DNA from: Thermoplasmata archaeon
GTDB taxonomy: Archaea > Thermoplasmatota > Thermoplasmata > Thermoplasmatales > Thermoplasmataceae
Assembly (NCBI GenBank): GCA_021797955.1
Contig: JAJZYV010000059.1
Span: 1 to 8,595 of the forward strand
Reading direction: 5' to 3'
Length of the DNA: 8,595 nt
Positions 1 to 7,716 of this stretch are shown piece by piece (within the stretch, counting starts at the first letter, position 1; each line of letters opens with the position of its first letter). The translations under genes were made by a program, and so were the position numbers. The notes beneath the pieces are model-generated. The model saw nothing but the letters and a program-made list of their open reading frames with translations. It was not told the DNA's origin and did not search any database.

Positions 1-1872
1 ATAAAGTCAAACAGTGTTATCGACAATGTAACTGCAACATATGTAAATAATGGTATGAATCAATCCGATTATAAGAACATGAACTTGAAGTTATACGATC
101 TTGGTACTTCAGCCATATCAGGTAATGTTCAGTATTCATATTCAATAAAATATGTTAACAGTTCATACTCTCTTTCAAGTGCTCCAGTTTCAACAACCTT
201 TGGCAATCCTTTCCAGATATATCCAATCTCATCACCTCAATGGGTCAGTATGGGCTTTTCATCAGTTAAGAAACCTATTTTTATTAACTCTCAGATGGTC
301 TTTTCATGGAGCAAGATGGTATCGCAGTCTTACACCTTGAACAGCACCCAAAAGAACACAATATTCGTAGTGCCCGCAGGTGTAAATTTCACAATGAACC
401 TATCAAACGCATTCTATAACCCCGTGAATCAGAAGTACGATTACAGCTCACCAGGAACATCATTTACCTGGAATGTAAGCAGCAAATTATATCACACAAG
501 CGCCATAACAATAAATTTGACAGCAGGTACACACACTATTCAAATAAATGGAACCAGTTCTTCTGGGTTTAACAATACTACTAAGTTCATGGTATATGCA
601 ATGAGCCCAACCACTGCACCGGTGGTTAACTTCACATATTCATATGTAAACCAATACGGCATTGCAGTACATAAGCTAGTTAACAAAACTTCCCTGCCTT
701 CAAACCTCACATATTATTTCTCTGTTCCACAATCCAGCCAGATATCATTTACCTCAGACAACTCTTCACTTCCAGTAATGGTTAACGGAACAGTTTACAA
801 GGTTCCTCTTGTATTTAACTGGACATTTGCTAACAGCTACAAGACTCAGGGTACCACTGCAAGTTACTCATTCTCAAAGCCAACTATACCTGTAAATGGT
901 CAGATAAAGAGACAGAATGTTTCGATCAACGTAACATCTGTTGCCCTCACTTCACTGAATCTGACTCTTAAGGCCTTTGTTAATGATACAACTGCCCCTA
1001 CACCTGTCATTACGATAATGAACTCTGCTGGAAAGAATATAACGGCACCAGTTGCCTCCAATGTCACAATATTATCAGCCAACTATTCATCAGATCAGTA
1101 TTATGGATCAGTTACAAACGCCTCATTCTCATCCCAATGGAAATATAGCTGGGAATTCATGCATATTAACAGCACTGCTGACAAGCAATCTTCAAGCAGT
1201 TATATGAAAGTGGGTGGAAGCTATAACGGTTCATGGGTGGCAGTCAAATTCCTGAATCTCTCAAGCGTAATAGTGTCACTAAAAATAACAAATCCATCAA
1301 ACGTAAGCGCCTACAACAATCAGACTGTGCATATGGTAGTACAATCAGCACGCCTTGTTGTTCAGAACATTTACTATACAGGAAATTTCCAGGCTGGCAT
1401 AAGCAAGACCATCCACGTAAATATCAAGAATATTGGTACACAAGCAGCTAACAACTTTACAGTATACCTTATCGCTTCCGGGTCAGTTGTTGTAAACCAG
1501 GCATTTACGAATCAGGCTCTGGCTGTAAATGGCACTGACAATGTATCTGTAACATGGACTCCTTCAACTGCAGGAACTGTAAGTCTCGTTGTTAATGTGA
1601 GCGCACCTAACCAACCAGGTTTTGTTTCAAACCTTGGAGAATATTCAACAAGCGTAAATGTTGCATCATCCCCATACAATGTTCCAATAATTATCGGGTC
1701 AGTAATAGCTATCATAGTCGTAATTGGCTTGATATATTACAGAGTCAGTGCAGGAAAATTCCCAATGACAAAGAAAGGTGGAGATAAAACAACAGCTATA
1801 ACCCCATCAAAGCCAGCTAACCCTGCAACACCAAAAAAGGAAGATGCAAAGAAAGATCAGAATAAGAAGTAA
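1..1872 (+). CDS. Large secreted, membrane-anchored surface protein, 5' end outside the window
   Basis: The frame is open from the first base, so the ATG at 55 is probably internal and the gene starts upstream; 623 residues are visible, numbered here from position 1. The sequence is rich in Asn, Ser, Thr and beta-strand-like segments. Two segments open with a TTAP motif (residues 204-207 and 330-333). The second, about 331-450, resembles a PKD/Ig-like domain, with a YSWEF core strand. Residues about 450-538 resemble CARDB, including an N-x-G-T-Q-A-A-N turn. A single hydrophobic helix follows at about 561-580 (bases 1681-1740). A 43-residue tail with 11 lysines comes next, which places the N-terminal mass outside and the tail in the cytoplasm. 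I count about 34 N-x-S/T sequons and no cysteine. It probably serves as a surface-layer, adhesion or structural glycoprotein; the exact role is unknown. No catalytic motif is recognisable. A signal peptide is expected upstream but not visible. Confidence 0.85.
   Translation: MKSNSVIDNVTATYVNNGMNQSDYKNMNLKLYDLGTSAISGNVQYSYSIKYVNSSYSLSSAPVSTTFGNPFQIYPISSPQWVSMGFSSVKKPIFINSQMVFSWSKMVSQSYTLNSTQKNTIFVVPAGVNFTMNLSNAFYNPVNQKYDYSSPGTSFTWNVSSKLYHTSAITINLTAGTHTIQINGTSSSGFNNTTKFMVYAMSPTTAPVVNFTYSYVNQYGIAVHKLVNKTSLPSNLTYYFSVPQSSQISFTSDNSSLPVMVNGTVYKVPLVFNWTFANSYKTQGTTASYSFSKPTIPVNGQIKRQNVSINVTSVALTSLNLTLKAFVNDTTAPTPVITIMNSAGKNITAPVASNVTILSANYSSDQYYGSVTNASFSSQWKYSWEFMHINSTADKQSSSSYMKVGGSYNGSWVAVKFLNLSSVIVSLKITNPSNVSAYNNQTVHMVVQSARLVVQNIYYTGNFQAGISKTIHVNIKNIGTQAANNFTVYLIASGSVVVNQAFTNQALAVNGTDNVSVTWTPSTAGTVSLVVNVSAPNQPGFVSNLGEYSTSVNVASSPYNVPIIIGSVIAIIVVIGLIYYRVSAGKFPMTKKGGDKTTAITPSKPANPATPKKEDAKKDQNKK
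1833..1838 (-). terminator. Possible T-run terminator for argS, inside the neighbouring gene
   Basis: On the minus strand the 45-base gap after the argS stop is A-rich and has no T-run. The first suitable run, six T read on the minus strand, lies about 80 bases past the stop. It is opposite the lysine codons of the surface-protein tail. This is inference from position only; the two convergent transcripts would then overlap at their 3' ends. Confidence 0.25.
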
Positions 1873-1883
1873 CTTATTCTCCA

Positions 1884-1915
1884 ACTTTTTAACTTTTTTT
1901 ACTTTTTAAGTTTTT
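1884..1915 (+). terminator. T-rich archaeal terminator after the surface-protein gene
   Basis: Four to five runs of five to seven T occur within about 32 bases, starting 12 bases after the TAA stop. No strong GC stem is present. Runs of T on the coding strand are the usual intrinsic termination signal in archaea. The region lies between two convergent genes, where a stop signal is expected. Confidence 0.7.
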
Positions 1916-1917
1916 AT

Positions 1918-3621
1918 CTACATTTCTGTTACTAATTGAATTCCAATGATTGAAGAAATATCTTCCATAATTGATTTATAAACTGTTACAGTCATAAGCC
2001 TTCTTATGGTTATTTCTGAATCCTGATCATTAACTTTGCATTTTTCATAGAAGTCATTGAATGTTTTAGAAAGCATAAAAGCGTAATTTGCAAGTGCTTC
2101 AGGTTTAAGGTTTTTTACCGCCTCTGATAGAATAAACGGATAGGTATACATATTTAGAACGAGAGTTCTCTCTTCTCGGGCAAGTTCCTTGTCGGATATG
2201 CTTGAAGTTTCATTATCCATATTCATTTCACTTTTCTTAATTATATTTGAAGCTCTGACATAGGAATATATAACAAACGGTGCACTATCGCCGTTGAAAT
2301 CCAAGGCATCTTCCCATCGGAAAATCATTGCCTTAGACGCACTTACCTTGAGAATATTGAATCTTATGGCAGAAATTGCTATCTTTCTGGCTATTTCATC
2401 ATTGGAGTCTTTTTCACCACGTTTTTCTACAATTATCTCCCTGCTTTTCTCATAGGTTTTTTCAATAAGCTCCTTGAGGGTTACCGCATTTCCCTTTCTT
2501 GTGGACATGCTTCCAGTTTCCAGACTAACAAACGCGTTGAATACGAAATCAAGTCTCTTAATGAGATCAAAATGCGTTTTCAATATCTCGGTCAGGATCT
2601 TCCCATGTTCAGAATGATCCTCTCCAAGGACGGTGATTAGCCAGTCACTTTGTGAGAGCTTGTACATGTGATATGCTATATCCCTGACAACGTATAGGGT
2701 GCTACCGTCACTTCTGGTCAAAAAAACCTTCCTTCCATCATTCAATTCTAAATACTTTGCTTCACCTTCTGACTTAATTGAATCTGAAAGAGAAGATATG
2801 AGTGTTTTAACTTCCCCAGAGACTATAAAATCTGATTCCCAAGTGAAATCATCGATCTTGATACCTATTGCCTTTAGATCGTTCTTTATATCATCAAGCA
2901 TAACCCCGGCTATTTTGCGTACCTTATTGATTAATACAGGATCGCCTTCCTCATATTTTTTTATCATTTCTTCTACTTCTGCTTCGGAACCTGAGCTTTC
3001 CATTTCCCTGTAAATTCTTCTATATCCGTCCAGAAGCAATTCAGGAGTCGGTTGTTTATTGGCATTGTATTTCTCATAAGCCAGGTATAAAGACATCATC
3101 TGTTTACCGGAATCGTTGACAAAATACTGGGTTGTCACACGGTATCCGAATCTTTTGAGAAGTCTCGAAATAGAATCCCCAATTATGGAATTCCTGACCC
3201 GTCCAACATGTATGGGACCGGTTGGATTTATGCTTGTATGCTCCACACTTACCCTCTCCGGATCCTGAAACACGTCAGGATATTGACCTGTAGTGGAAAT
3301 TGAGGAATGCATAATTGATAAGAGAAAGTTTGAGTCTATTGAGAGGTTGAGATATTTTCCTTCGACCACCGCGCTCTTAACAAAGCTTTCTTCAAGAAGT
3401 GCTGATTTCAACTGCTCCATGTTATCCCCTTTATACCTGAATGTGCGTACCGTCAAATCGCAGTGACCGGTCTTATCAAAGCTCAGATCTTCCTCTTTAA
3501 ATTCAGGTATAACTTTTCTAATTGTCGAAGTTAATTTTTCATGGATGTTTTGATACATCAGCATATGGTCATAATCATTGCTATGTCTAAAAACATTTTT
3601 AGTAGTGGTCTGCGAATACAT
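1918..3621 (-). CDS. argS: Arginyl-tRNA synthetase (class I)
   Basis: Cytoplasmic enzyme that charges tRNA-Arg with arginine using ATP. The 567 residues match the usual family length. The N-terminal tRNA-binding domain is at about 20-105. The class I signature appears as GPIHVGR, with H138, G140 and R141. The second signature is MSTRKG at 372-377, the ArgRS form of KMSKS. A conserved WEDAL segment with GDSAPF lies at about 436-449, and the helical DALRA anticodon-binding domain runs from about 452 to the end. The ATG at 3621 is preferred: AAGGCGG lies six bases before it, and a TATA-like AATATAAG sits at leaderless distance. Starts at residues 20 or 22 (ATG at 3564 or 3558) would better match family members that begin directly with the N-terminal domain, so the first 19-21 residues are uncertain. 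The gene is monocistronic here and divergent from aroB. Confidence 0.96.
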   Translation of the reverse strand: MYSQTTTKNVFRHSNDYDHMLMYQNIHEKLTSTIRKVIPEFKEEDLSFDKTGHCDLTVRTFRYKGDNMEQLKSALLEESFVKSAVVEGKYLNLSIDSNFLLSIMHSSISTTGQYPDVFQDPERVSVEHTSINPTGPIHVGRVRNSIIGDSISRLLKRFGYRVTTQYFVNDSGKQMMSLYLAYEKYNANKQPTPELLLDGYRRIYREMESSGSEAEVEEMIKKYEEGDPVLINKVRKIAGVMLDDIKNDLKAIGIKIDDFTWESDFIVSGEVKTLISSLSDSIKSEGEAKYLELNDGRKVFLTRSDGSTLYVVRDIAYHMYKLSQSDWLITVLGEDHSEHGKILTEILKTHFDLIKRLDFVFNAFVSLETGSMSTRKGNAVTLKELIEKTYEKSREIIVEKRGEKDSNDEIARKIAISAIRFNILKVSASKAMIFRWEDALDFNGDSAPFVIYSYVRASNIIKKSEMNMDNETSSISDKELAREERTLVLNMYTYPFILSEAVKNLKPEALANYAFMLSKTFNDFYEKCKVNDQDSEITIRRLMTVTVYKSIMEDISSIIGIQLVTEM

Positions 3622-3644
3622 GTTGTACCGCCTTGTTAATCTCC

Positions 3645-3652
3645 CTTATATT
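3645..3652 (-). promoter_or_regulatory. Candidate TATA element for argS
   Basis: Read on the minus strand, AATATAAG is centred about 27 bases before the argS ATG at 3621. That would give a leaderless or near-leaderless mRNA. The match to an archaeal TATA box is moderate. The A+T stretch at 3671-3680 could instead serve argS and leave a leader of about 28 bases with the weak AAGGCGG site. Confidence 0.4.
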
Positions 3653-3670
3653 GAGGCTTTTCAAATGACT

Positions 3671-3680
3671 AAATATATTA
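3671..3680 (+). promoter_or_regulatory. TATA box of the aro operon
   Basis: AAATATATTA is centred about 31 bases before the aroB ATG at 3707. The predicted transcript would start about 3-5 bases before the ATG, so aroB is effectively leaderless. No Shine-Dalgarno sequence is visible between the box and the start. The element is nearly symmetric and may also influence divergent argS transcription. Confidence 0.6.
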
Positions 3681-3706
3681 TGGACTGAGCATTTGTTGTT
3701 AAGAAA

Positions 3707-4795
3707 ATGACCGAGGCAGAGAGATTCATATTAAAGAGAGGGGAATTTGAAACAACTTATATCATCGGTGAAAAAATTCTCCAACATATTTGGGATTATT
3801 CCAAGGATAATCAGAAGGCCATATTTATTGTGAGCAGCAATGTGGACAAAAAATTTCACGAGTATCTGCCAGATTTTGGAAATATAGGTGAAGGCAGCAT
3901 TAAATTCACAGTTTCTGATGGGGAGAATCTTAAGAATATCAAGAGTTATCAGAAAATTATGAGCGTGATGCTGGAAAACCAGATCGAGAAAAATTCCCTC
4001 ATAGGTTATGTTGGCGGTGGAACGGTTGGAGATATGACAGGGTTTGTGGCAGCCACATACAAGAGGGGAATGAAGCTAATGGCAATACCGACCACACTCC
4101 TCTCTCAGGTCGACAGTTCCATAGGCGGAAAGAACGGAATCAATTATGGCGGGGTAAAGAATGTTATCGGAACATTTTACGAACCATCGGTTGTATTGGC
4201 TGATACATATTTTCTCACAGCTTCTGAAGATTCCTACTTGAGGGATGGTCTTGGCGAGATTATAAAATATGCCATAATTGAAAAGACAGATTTATTCTCA
4301 GTGCTTTCACAGTTTAACGATTTGCATGAAATAAAGAATGAACAATCTCTAACCAGATTAATATCCAAGAGTGTCAGGATCAAACACGATATTGTGTCAA
4401 GGGATTTCTATGATCAGAATGGAATAAGGGCGAAACTTAACTTCGGTCATACCGTGGGGCATGCTCTGGAAAGTATTTCAAAATCTGCAGTAAGTCATGG
4501 AAGGGCCATTGTTACGGGCATGCTGGTGGAATCAATGATATCAAGAAAAATGGGTATAGCAGAAGACGATTTTTATTCCATTATCACAGAATTCATGAAC
4601 AAATTTTCAATTAAACCTGTAAACACAGCTCAATACAGCATAGAAAATATGTTACACATCATCAGAAACGACAAGAAGACCCGCGACGGTAATATCTATA
4701 TTCCACTACCGGTTAAATTAGGCGAAATGTCCTTGAATGCTGTCCCCATGGAAATCATATCAGAATCGCTTCATGAATTTTCTGGAAAACAGTGA
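3707..4795 (+). CDS. aroB: 3-dehydroquinate synthase
   Basis: Converts DAHP to 3-dehydroquinate with NAD+ and a divalent metal, the first ring-forming step of the shikimate pathway in the cytoplasm. At 362 residues it has family length. The NAD-binding GGGTVGD is at 103-109. IPTTLLSQVDSS (127-138) and GGKNG (140-144) form the substrate pocket. The metal ligands are recognisable as E184 (GLGEIIKYA), H248 (NFGHTVGHALE) and H264 (SHGRAI). The 16-residue spacing of the two histidines equals that of the Aspergillus enzyme. It is the first gene of the aro operon, preceded by a TATA box rather than a ribosome binding site. Its presence implies the classical DAHP route here rather than the alternative archaeal route through aspartate semialdehyde to dehydroquinate. 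No key residue is missing. Confidence 0.97.
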   Translation: MTEAERFILKRGEFETTYIIGEKILQHIWDYSKDNQKAIFIVSSNVDKKFHEYLPDFGNIGEGSIKFTVSDGENLKNIKSYQKIMSVMLENQIEKNSLIGYVGGGTVGDMTGFVAATYKRGMKLMAIPTTLLSQVDSSIGGKNGINYGGVKNVIGTFYEPSVVLADTYFLTASEDSYLRDGLGEIIKYAIIEKTDLFSVLSQFNDLHEIKNEQSLTRLISKSVRIKHDIVSRDFYDQNGIRAKLNFGHTVGHALESISKSAVSHGRAIVTGMLVESMISRKMGIAEDDFYSIITEFMNKFSIKPVNTAQYSIENMLHIIRNDKKTRDGNIYIPLPVKLGEMSLNAVPMEIISESLHEFSGKQ

Positions 4796-4809
4796 AGGGC
4801 GAGAGATAA

Positions 4810-5628
4810 ATGAAAATCACAGGTCTCATAGGTTCACCAGTAAGGCAATCATGGAGTCAAAGACTCTTCAACAGCATATATGCTCAAAGCAAAATGAAGT
4901 GTTTCTACGCTGCAATTGATCTTGACGTGAGATCAATGGATCGTTTTATTGAATTTGCAAGTTCATCCATGACCGGTTTTAACGTAACATCGCCTTATAA
5001 GGAAATTATCTTAAGATATATACAGCAGAGAGATCCAATAGTATGGAGATTGGGTAGCGCCAATGTAATCAGCAATGAAGCCGGCACACTTCTGGCTCAT
5101 AACACAGATTATGCAGGATTTAAAAAAACGGTGGAAGCGAATTCAGTTGATTTTCACGGTAAGAAGGTATGCATTGCAGGCACAGGCGGAGTATTCCGAA
5201 CAATCCTATATTCATTGGTTTCAGACTTCGATCCAGATTCAATAACAGTTCTATCCAGAGATCCGCTTAAGGCAAAATCAAAATTTCAGGGATTTGAATA
5301 TTTTGAAGGGACTGAAATTCTTGGCTATTCAACAGAAAATCAATATGATATCATTATAAATTGTACGCCCCTTGGAATAAATGAGGATGATGCATCACCG
5401 GTGAAGAAAATGAACTTTTCAAAGGATGCCGTGGCCATTGACCTGATTTACACGAAGACAGATACCCCGTTTTTACAGACTGCTGCAGAGGCAAAGGCAT
5501 TATGCATCAACGGAAGGGAAATGTTCTTCCAGCAGGCATATGAATCATTCAATCTATTCCATGGAAGTTATCCTGACATGGAAATATTCAACGCAGTGAG
5601 AAAAAATCTTGAGGGAAGCGGACAATAA
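4810..5628 (+). CDS. aroE: Shikimate dehydrogenase
   Basis: Reduces 3-dehydroshikimate to shikimate, normally with NADPH. At 272 residues it is typical. The N-terminal substrate domain has S14 and S16 of the S-x-S carboxylate clamp, NVTSPYK (58-64) with catalytic K64, N85, and catalytic D100 in HNTDYAGF. The Rossmann domain carries GTGGVFRT (124-131) and then LSR (148-150), where arginine fits NADP preference. NCTPLG (184-189), the aspartate and tyrosine of DLIY, INGREM (233-238) and QQAYESF complete the active site. One oddity is that the usual H-S-x-S-P-x-x-H-N reads Q-S-W-S-Q-x-x-F-N, so three flanking positions differ while both serines remain. The gene starts 14 bases after aroB with only a weak purine-rich site (GAGAG), and its stop overlaps the aroK start by one base (TAATG). 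Confidence 0.95.
   Translation: MKITGLIGSPVRQSWSQRLFNSIYAQSKMKCFYAAIDLDVRSMDRFIEFASSSMTGFNVTSPYKEIILRYIQQRDPIVWRLGSANVISNEAGTLLAHNTDYAGFKKTVEANSVDFHGKKVCIAGTGGVFRTILYSLVSDFDPDSITVLSRDPLKAKSKFQGFEYFEGTEILGYSTENQYDIIINCTPLGINEDDASPVKKMNFSKDAVAIDLIYTKTDTPFLQTAAEAKALCINGREMFFQQAYESFNLFHGSYPDMEIFNAVRKNLEGSGQ
5611..5618 (+). promoter_or_regulatory. Ribosome binding site for aroK, inside the aroE end
   Basis: GAGGGAAG lies nine bases before the aroK ATG at 5628, within the last aroE codons. With the one-base TAATG overlap, it indicates re-initiation or coupled translation of aroK after aroE, and it fixes the aroK start. Confidence 0.6.
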
Positions 5629-6461
5629 TGAAAACAGTCAGAACTACAATCAATGGAGGTTTATCCGTGTTAAGCGCATTCGCCAACGGTCATGGTGCTT
5701 CTGTTGCAATCGATCTGCCCATGAAAATTACAATGAGGGAAACAGGAGAATCTCACAGTAAATTCAAAGAGTTGGTCTCCATAATTCAGGAAAGATATCA
5801 TATTGCCAATCCTCCACAGATTGAAATAGATTCGTTCATACCACAGGGAATGGGTCTAAAGAGTAGCAGTGCAATGGTTTCTGGAGTTCTTCTTTCACTG
5901 AATAAAATGTTTGGAATATTTGAATCAGAACTGAAGATTGCAGAGGAATCAGCTCATATTTCAAAACTCCTGAAAATTTCATATACCGGTGCCTTTGACG
6001 ATATTTGTTCATGTATTTTCGGCGGTTTATGCTATACCGATAACAATCAAAAAATTCTCTTTAAGCGATCTATAATAGAGGAAAGAGACGTCATAATAAT
6101 CCCGGGGAATCATGAAAGAAGTTCTTTTGACATGGGTAAGATTGACTTTTCCAAATACCTGAAGGCATTTAACGGCGTTGAGGAAATGGTAATCAATGGA
6201 AAATTCATGGATGCCATGAAAGCCAATGGTGACATATTCATGGATATTTTAGGAAGAGATCCTCATATTCTGGGTTCCGTTGAAGATACCCGTCCTCTGA
6301 TATTTGGGCAGAGTGGGAAAGGTCCAGCAATATTTGCTGTATTTAACAAAGAAGATGAGGCATTGAAGGCCTATGAGAAATTAAAACAGCTTAATCTTTC
6401 TCCAATAAGAAGTCACTTAACAAATAAACCAGCAAAAACGGAGGAAATATATGAAAGTTAA
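5628..6461 (+). CDS. aroK: Archaeal shikimate kinase, GHMP-kinase fold
   Basis: Phosphorylates shikimate to shikimate 3-phosphate with ATP. It is the archaeal, non-homologous replacement of bacterial AroK, belonging to the GHMP (galactose, homoserine, mevalonate, phosphomevalonate) superfamily. The 277 residues are typical. The N-terminal GHMP motif with A-x-G-x-G-A and AIDLP is at about 17-31. The ATP-binding loop PQGMGLKSSSA is at 72-82, and the lysine in GLKSSSA is characteristic of archaeal shikimate kinase rather than homoserine kinase. GAFDD (121-125) followed by GG is the motif that carries the catalytic aspartate. The C-terminal glycine loop GQSGKGPAIFAVF is at 227-239. It sits between aroE and aroA, exactly where this step belongs, and overlaps aroA by 11 bases. 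Homoserine kinase is the main alternative, but the motif and context argue against it. Confidence 0.94.
   Translation: MKTVRTTINGGLSVLSAFANGHGASVAIDLPMKITMRETGESHSKFKELVSIIQERYHIANPPQIEIDSFIPQGMGLKSSSAMVSGVLLSLNKMFGIFESELKIAEESAHISKLLKISYTGAFDDICSCIFGGLCYTDNNQKILFKRSIIEERDVIIIPGNHERSSFDMGKIDFSKYLKAFNGVEEMVINGKFMDAMKANGDIFMDILGRDPHILGSVEDTRPLIFGQSGKGPAIFAVFNKEDEALKAYEKLKQLNLSPIRSHLTNKPAKTEEIYES
6440..6445 (+). promoter_or_regulatory. Ribosome binding site for aroA
   Basis: GGAGGA lies five bases before the ATG at 6451, within the 3' end of aroK. It matches the 3' end of archaeal 16S rRNA well and decides the aroA start, which overlaps aroK by 11 bases. Confidence 0.8.
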
Positions 6462-7716
6462 ATTGAAAGCACACCGTTTAACTGGAACTATAAGGCCGCC
6501 ATCAAGCAAGAGTTTCACACAACGGTACATTCTTCTGGCAATGGCCAGAGAGGGTAAAACAAAGATCATTCACGTTTCAGGTTCCGAAGACGAAATGGTG
6601 GCAATGGGTATAGGAAACGATTCAAACTTTACGGTTGATTATAAAGATCATGAAGTATTGATAACTGGAAAATTCAAATGCCCCGAAAAAATCTATGTTG
6701 GAGAATCAGCCACTTCTTACCGCTTATCAATGGGTTTCATATCTGGAATGAGGTGTAGAACTCGCTATAAGCTTGCAGAATCACTTTCGGTAAGGCCAAA
6801 CGGACCATTAGAAGCTGCTCTCTCTGCAGCAGGTGTAAAAATAAACAGGATCTCTAAGGATGAGATAGAGATAGACTCATCTGGCATTCAATCCAAAGAC
6901 ATAAAGATCAATGGAGAATTGAGTTCTCAATTCGTAAGCTCCCTAATGTTACTTTCCGCCGGAGGATTTTTCAAAGGAAAAATAATCATCGAAGGAAAAA
7001 AGACATCCACTGGCTATATTGACATCACTGAAAAGTGTTTAACAGATTTTGGTTTTACAGTTAAGAGAGAGAAGCAAATCATTTCAGTTTCCGGTTCACC
7101 CCATAAGGGGCAAATTGAAGTGATGGTTGAAGCAGATTACTCCTCAGCAGCATATTTTATAATACTTGGGCTGCTCTCTTCAAAGGAAGGAATTCGGTTA
7201 TCAGGGCTCTCTGCAAATTCACTCCAACCTGATTCGGCCATACTCAACATCCTGAAACCATATGTGAAAACATTCTACACAGATAATGCAGGTCTGGAAA
7301 TTGAATGTCGGCAATCACATCTCGATTCCATTGAACTGGATGCAGATCAAAACCCTGATCTTGCCCCCATAATGTCAGTCATAGGCATATTCTCAGAGAA
7401 TGGAATAATAATTAGGAATATTGGCAGGTTGTCATTCAAAGAAAGTGATCGGACCTCATCCATTATAAAACTGGCAGAGGAGTTCGGTGCATCCGTAATA
7501 AAAGATGGCACAACTTTGATCATAAAAAAGGGGAAAGAAATTAAACATCCATCATTAGTAGATTTCAGAGATCACAGGATGATAATGGCTGCAGCGGTGG
7601 CAATAGTTATTTCCGGATCAGATACCAGTCTCTGCAACACAGAAAACGTTAATAAAAGCTATGCTGACTTCTTCAAAGATCTTCACAGCCTTGGCGTTTC
7701 CATCGAATCATCATAG
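6451..7716 (+). CDS. aroA: 5-enolpyruvylshikimate-3-phosphate (EPSP) synthase
   Basis: Transfers the enolpyruvyl group of PEP to shikimate 3-phosphate, the penultimate step to chorismate. The 421 residues are close to the E. coli length (427). Both halves of the inside-out alpha/beta barrel can be followed: K20, S21 and R25 in PSSKSFTQR; T88 and R91 in GESATSYR; R115; S158, S159 and Q160; Y189 in TGYIDIT; catalytic D303 in NPD; K330 and E331 in KESDR; DHR at 374-376; and K402 near the end. The residue equal to E. coli Gly96 is Ala87, so the PEP loop reads G-E-S-A-T rather than G-N-A-G-T; this is discussed under findings. It is the last gene of the operon and begins within aroK. A second strong ribosome binding site overlaps its stop codon. 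Confidence 0.97.
   Translation: MKVKLKAHRLTGTIRPPSSKSFTQRYILLAMAREGKTKIIHVSGSEDEMVAMGIGNDSNFTVDYKDHEVLITGKFKCPEKIYVGESATSYRLSMGFISGMRCRTRYKLAESLSVRPNGPLEAALSAAGVKINRISKDEIEIDSSGIQSKDIKINGELSSQFVSSLMLLSAGGFFKGKIIIEGKKTSTGYIDITEKCLTDFGFTVKREKQIISVSGSPHKGQIEVMVEADYSSAAYFIILGLLSSKEGIRLSGLSANSLQPDSAILNILKPYVKTFYTDNAGLEIECRQSHLDSIELDADQNPDLAPIMSVIGIFSENGIIIRNIGRLSFKESDRTSSIIKLAEEFGASVIKDGTTLIIKKGKEIKHPSLVDFRDHRMIMAAAVAIVISGSDTSLCNTENVNKSYADFFKDLHSLGVSIESS

Noticed and set aside
55..57. ATG at 55 as the true start of the surface protein
   Set aside because: The same frame is open back to position 1 with similar composition, including another N-V-T sequon, and there is no ribosome binding site or signal peptide after the ATG. 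The gene is treated as 5'-partial.
2699..3013. 104-codon plus-strand open frame
   Set aside because: It lies wholly opposite argS, whose motifs and length are complete. The Ser- and Ile-rich product is what an antisense frame of such a gene gives.
4737..4919. 60-codon frame across the aroB/aroE junction
   Set aside because: It overlaps the conserved ends of two intact genes in another frame and has no recognisable features.
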